DNA from: DATHXC01 sp041662005
GTDB lineage: Bacteria; Pseudomonadota; Gammaproteobacteria; Burkholderiales; Methylophilaceae
DNA: 20,666 nucleotides
Direction of reading: 5' to 3'
Assembly (NCBI GenBank): GCA_041662005.1
Contig: JBAZTJ010000033.1
Location: 1 to 20,666 of the forward strand
The notes beneath the pieces are model-generated. The model saw nothing but the letters and a program-made list of their open reading frames with translations, was not told the DNA's origin and ran no database searches. Numbering within the stretch: the stretch's first letter is position 1; every line of letters starts with the position of its first letter. The translations under genes were made by a program, and so were the position numbers. Below are positions 16,701-20,666 of this stretch, in pieces.

Positions 16701-17687
16701 ATGAACGACACCCAGACAACAAGCCCTGATCTAGCCCCAGCCAAAGCTTCAAGCAAGGTTGCTGGCGTCAAGGAAACAGGGGCCGCAAAAACCGCGCGCA
16801 TCCCGATCAAGATCATTCCTCAGCCCGCCATGCGCAAGCCTGAGTGGATACGCATGAAGGTGCCGGACAGCGCGCGCTTTCAGGAAATCAAGCAAGTGCT
16901 GCGTGAGAATAATTTGCATACTGTGTGTGAAGAGGCTTCCTGCCCCAATATCGGCGAATGCTTCAGCGGTGGTACGGCTACTTTCATGATACTGGGTGAC
17001 ATCTGCACGCGGCGTTGCCCGTTCTGCGACGTAGCCCATGGCAAGCCACTGGCGCCGGACAGCAATGAACCGGAAAATCTGGGCCGGACTATCGCGCAGA
17101 TGCGCCTAAAATATGTAGTGATTACCAGCGTTGACCGTGACGACCTGCGCGATGGAGGTGCCCAGCATTTTGTCGATTGCATCGCCTCGGTACGCGCGCA
17201 TAGCCCAAGTATCAAGGTAGAAATCCTGGTCCCGGATTTTCGCGGTCGCCTCGATCGTGCCATGGAAATCCTCACGCAGGCACCGCCTGACGTCATGAAC
17301 CACAACCTGGAAACCGTGCCGCGCCTTTACAAGCAGGCACGCCCCGGTTCGGATTACCAAAACTCACTTAGCCTGCTAAAAGCCTTCGGCGACCTACACC
17401 CGGAAGTACCAACCAAGTCGGGATTGATGCTGGGGTTAGGTGAAACCGATGAAGAAATACTGGAAGTGATGCGGGACTTGCGCCAACATGGCGTGACCAT
17501 GCTCACGCTAGGTCAGTATTTACAACCAAGTGCACACCATTTACCCGTCCTGCGCTTTGTCACGCCGCAACGCTTTGCCCAGTTCGAGCAGGAAGCACTC
17601 GCCATGGGCTTTACCCATGCGGCTTGCGGGCCTATGGTGCGCAGCAGTTACCATGCCGACCAGCAGGCGCATTCTGCGGGTGTTTAG
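16701..17687 (+). CDS. lipA: Lipoyl synthase (radical SAM)
   Basis: Inserts two sulfur atoms into protein-bound octanoyl groups, completing lipoate. The 328 residues carry both iron-sulfur clusters: the auxiliary cluster C76-x4-C81-x5-C87 (CEEASCPNIGEC) and the radical-SAM cluster C102-x3-C106-x2-C109 (CTRRCPFC). The C-terminal RSSYH (314-318) supplies the serine that ligates the sacrificial auxiliary cluster. About 35 N-terminal residues are Ala/Lys/Thr-rich and probably disordered. It starts 14 bases after lipB with only a poor ribosome site. Its iron demand is notable given the possible Fur box just downstream. Confidence 0.97.
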   Translation: MNDTQTTSPDLAPAKASSKVAGVKETGAAKTARIPIKIIPQPAMRKPEWIRMKVPDSARFQEIKQVLRENNLHTVCEEASCPNIGECFSGGTATFMILGDICTRRCPFCDVAHGKPLAPDSNEPENLGRTIAQMRLKYVVITSVDRDDLRDGGAQHFVDCIASVRAHSPSIKVEILVPDFRGRLDRAMEILTQAPPDVMNHNLETVPRLYKQARPGSDYQNSLSLLKAFGDLHPEVPTKSGLMLGLGETDEEILEVMRDLRQHGVTMLTLGQYLQPSAHHLPVLRFVTPQRFAQFEQEALAMGFTHAACGPMVRSSYHADQQAHSAGV

Positions 17688-17728
17688 CCAAGCACTGCTT
17701 TTAAACAGGCAAAATAATAAATGCCATT

Positions 17729-17748
17729 TCGGGAATAACTCCCGATTT
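17729..17748 (+). terminator. Weak hairpin after lipA
   Basis: TCGGGA (17729-17734) pairs with TCCCGA (17740-17745) across a five-base loop and is followed by TTT. The 6-bp stem and short T run make it a weak terminator candidate. It sits 41 bp past the lipA stop and just before the efflux promoter, where the end of the long wall/lipoate transcript would be expected. Confidence 0.45.
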
Positions 17749-17759
17749 AGTCATGAGGA

Positions 17760-17788
17760 TTGACCTTCCAGTTGAGAGTCATTATCAT
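17760..17788 (+). promoter_or_regulatory. Sigma70-type promoter for the efflux operon
   Basis: TTGACC (17760-17765) and TATCAT (17783-17788) are separated by exactly 17 bp; each box matches the consensus at five of six positions. Transcription would begin near 17795. This is the best -35/-10 pair I see in the window. It falls just 3' of the ATG at 17753, which argues against that ATG being the adaptor's start. Confidence 0.7.
17773..17787 (+). promoter_or_regulatory. Candidate Fur box over the -10 of the efflux promoter
   Basis: TGAGAGT-C-ATTATCA matches the 7-1-7 Fur consensus TGATAAT-n-ATTATCA at 12 of 14 positions; the right half is perfect. It covers part of the spacer and five bases of the -10 box, so a bound repressor would block polymerase. 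Fur binding is inferred; no regulator gene is in the window. Confidence 0.5.
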
Positions 17789-17812
17789 CTTCTGGCTTCC
17801 TATACAAACCCT

Positions 17813-19027
17813 GTGAAACTCCTCCCCGTGCTCAAATCAACAATTCTCAGTACTATCGGCCTGCTTCTCTGCGCCCTGCTAAGCGCTTGTGGCAGCAAAA
17901 ATGCCAGTGATCAAAATACTGACCAGCCGCTGCAGGACGTTAGCGTGATTACCGTCCAGCCCACTGCTGTGCCGGAGTTTTCTGAATTGCAGGGCAGGCT
18001 GAATTCTATTCGTGTAGCGCAAGTACGGGCGCGCGTGCCCGGCGTGCTTGTACATCAGGTACAAGGCGGCATGGATGTCAAACAAGGCCAGCTGCTGTTC
18101 CGTATCGATCCCGAACCACTGCAAGCAGCCTACAACAGCGCAGAGGCTAATCTGCAGAAATCGCTGGCGGTGCAGACCCAGGCACAGGCCAAGGCTGACC
18201 GTTTCAAGGCACTGGTGGAATATAACGCCGTAAGTAAACAGGATTACATAGATGCCGTTGCGGTCGCACAAACCGCAGTCGCCGATGTTGCTGCAAATCG
18301 GGCCGCATTGCAGACTGCCCGGCTCAATCTGGGCTATGCCACGGTTAACGCGCCTATCTCGGGTTACATGGGCCGCCCGCAGGTAACCGAAGGTGACCTG
18401 GTCGGCCAGGGCGAAGCCACTCTACTTGCCACCGTGCAACAGCTGGACCCTATCTACATGGACCTGACGCAATCCAGCAATGAAGTGTTGCGCATCCGCC
18501 GTGCCATGGAAGCAGGTAAGCTGAAACGTACCGGAAAAGATGAGATCAAGGTCACGCTGGTGCTGGATGACGGCAGTCACTACGCGTTACCGGGCAAACT
18601 GCTGTTCTCAGATATCAGTGTAGATCCCACTACCAGCATGGTGACGCTGCGTGCCCAATTCCCCAACCCCGATCATCTGCTCTTACCGGGCATGTTTGCA
18701 CGGGCACTGGTAGAAGAAGCCATGGATAGCCAGGCCATATTGCTGCCGCAACGCGTGGTGGCTCTGGGCGATAACGGTTCTGCGAGCGTGATGATCGTGG
18801 GCGCTGATGACAAGATTGAAATGCGGGAAGTCAAACTGGGTGCAGCACGCGGCGATAAGTGGATAGTGGCCGATGGCTTGCATGGTGGTGAAAGGGTGGT
18901 GATTGAAGGCTCACAAAAAGTGGCACCTGGCGTGCAGGTAAAACCAGTGGCATTTAACCCAGCCGACAACAAGGCAGCACCGTCATCACCCGCCAATAAC
19001 CAAGAACCTAAGCCGCACGTCAAATAG
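17813..19027 (+). CDS. RND efflux periplasmic adaptor lipoprotein
   Basis: Membrane-fusion protein of the AcrA/MexA type linking the inner-membrane RND pump to an outer-membrane channel. From the GTG at 17813 it has 404 residues. A lipoprotein signal ends in LLSAC with Cys26. The lipoyl half-motif VRARVPGVLVHQVQGGMDVKQGQ is followed by a helical hairpin (about 100-170), the second lipoyl half NAPISGYMGRPQVTEGDLV, a beta-barrel (LLFSDISVDPTTSMV, LLPGMFARA) and a membrane-proximal domain. The frame is open from an ATG at 17753, giving 20 extra residues before the signal peptide, but the promoter lies within that stretch and neither start has a Shine-Dalgarno sequence, so the later one is preferred. 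The pump gene follows after 31 bp. No TetR-type repressor gene lies beside it. The substrate is unknown. Confidence 0.9.
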   Translation: MKLLPVLKSTILSTIGLLLCALLSACGSKNASDQNTDQPLQDVSVITVQPTAVPEFSELQGRLNSIRVAQVRARVPGVLVHQVQGGMDVKQGQLLFRIDPEPLQAAYNSAEANLQKSLAVQTQAQAKADRFKALVEYNAVSKQDYIDAVAVAQTAVADVAANRAALQTARLNLGYATVNAPISGYMGRPQVTEGDLVGQGEATLLATVQQLDPIYMDLTQSSNEVLRIRRAMEAGKLKRTGKDEIKVTLVLDDGSHYALPGKLLFSDISVDPTTSMVTLRAQFPNPDHLLLPGMFARALVEEAMDSQAILLPQRVVALGDNGSASVMIVGADDKIEMREVKLGAARGDKWIVADGLHGGERVVIEGSQKVAPGVQVKPVAFNPADNKAAPSSPANNQEPKPHVK

Positions 19028-19058
19028 CGCAGCAAGCACCAACTTAAGGAACGCCTGC

Positions 19059-20666
19059 ATGGCAAGATTTTTCATTGATCGCCCGATTTTTGCCTGGGTG
19101 ATCGCTATCCTCATTATGCTGACAGGCGGCATGGCGTTGAGCCAGCTGCCGGTGGCGCAATATCCAGTCATTGCACCACCGACTATCTCGGTCAGCGCCA
19201 ATTACGCAGGTGCTTCAGCGCAGACCGTTGCCGACTCCGTCACCGCTGTCATTGAGCAACAACTGAACGGGCTGGATGGCCTGTTATATATGTCATCAGC
19301 CAGCGAATCCAGCGGTGCGGTGAGCATCAACCTTTACTTCAAGCCTGGCACCAACCCGGAAATCGCCCAGGTACAAGTGCAGAACAAACTGCAGCTGGCA
19401 CTGCCGCGCTTACCGCAAGTGGTGCAACAAACTGGGGTGCAGGTGCTGAAAGCCAGCAATACCTTCCTCATGTTTATCACTGCTGTGGCCACCGACGGCA
19501 AAACCGATGAGGCCGCACTGGGCAACTACCTGGCGGTGAATATGCTAGACCCCTTGCGCCGCACATCTGGCGTTGGCCAGGCCGAGTTATTCGGCACAGA
19601 ACACGCCATGCGCATCTGGCTGAATCCGAATAAGCTAAACCAGTATCAACTGGTGCCGAGTGATGTGGTGAGTGCCATCGAGGAGCAGAACATCCAGGTA
19701 TCTGCCGGTGAGTTCGGCGGCATGCCTGCAGTCGCAGGACAACAACTTAATGCCAGTATCGTGGCGCAAAGCCGTTTAAGCACCGTCGAGCAGTTTGAAA
19801 ATATCCTGCTGCGCGTCAATAGCAATGGTTCGCAAGTCAAGCTGCGCGATGTAGCGCGCGTTGAACTGGGCGGCCAGAGTTACGCCATCAACTCCCGCGT
19901 AAGTGGCAAGCCGGCTTCTGCCATCGGTATCAAGCTGGCACCGGGCGCTAATGCGCTGGCTACCTCAACGGCTGTGCGCGAACAGGCGACTGCGCTGGCA
20001 AAATCGCTGCCGCCTGGCATCAAAATAGAGTTCCCATACGACACCTCGGCTTTCGTCAAAATTTCAATCAAAGAAGTCGTTAGCACCTTATTCGAAGCCA
20101 TCGCGCTGGTATTCCTGGTGATGTACCTGTTCCTGCAGAACCTGCGTGCTACGCTGATACCGACCATCGTGGTCCCAGTGGCATTGTTCGGTACTTTGGT
20201 GGTGATGACACTGTTCGGCTACTCCATCAACGTGCTCACCATGTTTGGCATGGTGCTGGCCATAGGCCTGCTGGTGGATGACGCCATCGTGGTGGTGGAG
20301 AACGTAGAGCGCATCATGAGCGAAGAAGGCCTGCCAGCCAAGGAAGCTACACGCAAGGCCATGGGCCAGATCACTAATGCACTCATCGGCATTACGGTAG
20401 TGCTAACAGCGGTGTTTATCCCCATGGCCTTTTTTGGCGGTTCAGTCGGCATCATCTACCGCCAGTTCTCGCTTGCCATGATCTCGTGCATGCTGTTTTC
20501 AGTGTTTCTGGCACTTTCACTCACACCCGCGCTGTGCGCTACCTTATTGAAACAGGTAGAAGCCGGGCATCATCATGAAAAATCCGGCTTCTTTGGCTGG
20601 TTCAACCGTGGCTTTCATAGCACCAGCCTGGGTTATCAAGGTGTGGTGGCGCGCATGCTCAAGAAA
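19059..20666 (+). CDS. RND efflux pump, inner-membrane subunit (N-terminal half)
   Basis: Proton-driven HAE1-family transporter like AcrB/MexB. The ATG has AAGGA eight bases upstream. The 536 codons inside the window are unbroken and run off the end; the family is about 1,030-1,050 residues long, so roughly half is shown. Residues 1-30 (MARFFIDRPIFAWVIAI...) form the first membrane helix. The porter subdomains follow (QYPVIAPPTISVSANYAGAS, QVQVQNKLQLALPRLP). The membrane block then carries the proton-relay pair D407-D408 (GLLVDDAIVVVENVERI), at the same numbers as in AcrB. No outer-membrane channel gene is visible; it may lie beyond the window. Drug, dye, siderophore or metabolite export are all possible. 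Confidence 0.95.
   Translation, partial: MARFFIDRPIFAWVIAILIMLTGGMALSQLPVAQYPVIAPPTISVSANYAGASAQTVADSVTAVIEQQLNGLDGLLYMSSASESSGAVSINLYFKPGTNPEIAQVQVQNKLQLALPRLPQVVQQTGVQVLKASNTFLMFITAVATDGKTDEAALGNYLAVNMLDPLRRTSGVGQAELFGTEHAMRIWLNPNKLNQYQLVPSDVVSAIEEQNIQVSAGEFGGMPAVAGQQLNASIVAQSRLSTVEQFENILLRVNSNGSQVKLRDVARVELGGQSYAINSRVSGKPASAIGIKLAPGANALATSTAVREQATALAKSLPPGIKIEFPYDTSAFVKISIKEVVSTLFEAIALVFLVMYLFLQNLRATLIPTIVVPVALFGTLVVMTLFGYSINVLTMFGMVLAIGLLVDDAIVVVENVERIMSEEGLPAKEATRKAMGQITNALIGITVVLTAVFIPMAFFGGSVGIIYRQFSLAMISCMLFSVFLALSLTPALCATLLKQVEAGHHHEKSGFFGWFNRGFHSTSLGYQGVVARMLKK

Noticed and set aside
1..20666. Mobile elements, phage genes, CRISPR arrays, tRNA or rRNA genes
   Set aside because: None seen on reading both strands: no direct-repeat arrays, transposase or integrase motifs, or tRNA-like cloverleaf in the few gaps. 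The gene content is conserved housekeeping plus one efflux operon.

Overview
The window is a stretch of ordinary chromosome from a Gram-negative rod, most likely a betaproteobacterium. The products look most like those of methylotrophs of the Methylophilaceae, but that family call is a recognition-level inference, not a search result. Support for a beta/gammaproteobacterium comes from a complete GatCAB amidotransferase divergent to mreB, mreBCD joined to the mrdA-rodA-rlpA-dacA-ybeD-lipB-lipA run known from E. coli, and an HAE1-type RND pump. GC content and codon use look even throughout. I see no mobile elements, tRNA or rRNA genes, or CRISPR.

Layout. (1) 1-246 (+): the 3' end of a DUF1223-like gene, convergent with 256-2088 (-), a membrane PAS-GGDEF diguanylate cyclase. 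(2) 2228-3016 (-) xth and 3031-3690 (+) pyrE are divergent, with only 14 bp between their starts. pyrE is followed by a secreted DUF4124 protein of unknown role (3731-4354). (3) 4376-7594 (-): gatC-gatA-gatB, a tight operon for tRNA-dependent Gln/Asn formation. (4) 7595-7791: a divergent promoter region. (5) 7792-17687 (+): the rod-elongation and cell-wall cluster mreB, mreC, mreD, mrdA, rodA, rlpA, dacA, then a ybeD-like gene, lipB and lipA. A clear hairpin terminator lies between mreB and mreC. (6) 17760-20666 (+): an RND efflux adaptor lipoprotein and the first half of its inner-membrane pump, which runs off the window.

How the genes work together. MreB filaments, MreC, MreD, the transpeptidase PBP2 (mrdA) and the SEDS polymerase RodA form the elongasome. 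RlpA and the DacA carboxypeptidase trim or remodel the same wall. LipB and LipA make protein-bound lipoate, and the small YbeD-like protein sits between the two groups.

The most notable points are: (a) mrdA is split by an apparent one-base deletion near 11361, so PBP2 as written is broken, although the sequence on both sides is intact; (b) a near-consensus sigma70 promoter with a 12/14 match to the 7-1-7 Fur-box consensus overlapping its -10 lies just upstream of the efflux adaptor, which suggests an iron-controlled pump and a later start codon; (c) a terminator separates mreB from mreCD. I found no wholly new system; most of the window is conserved housekeeping.
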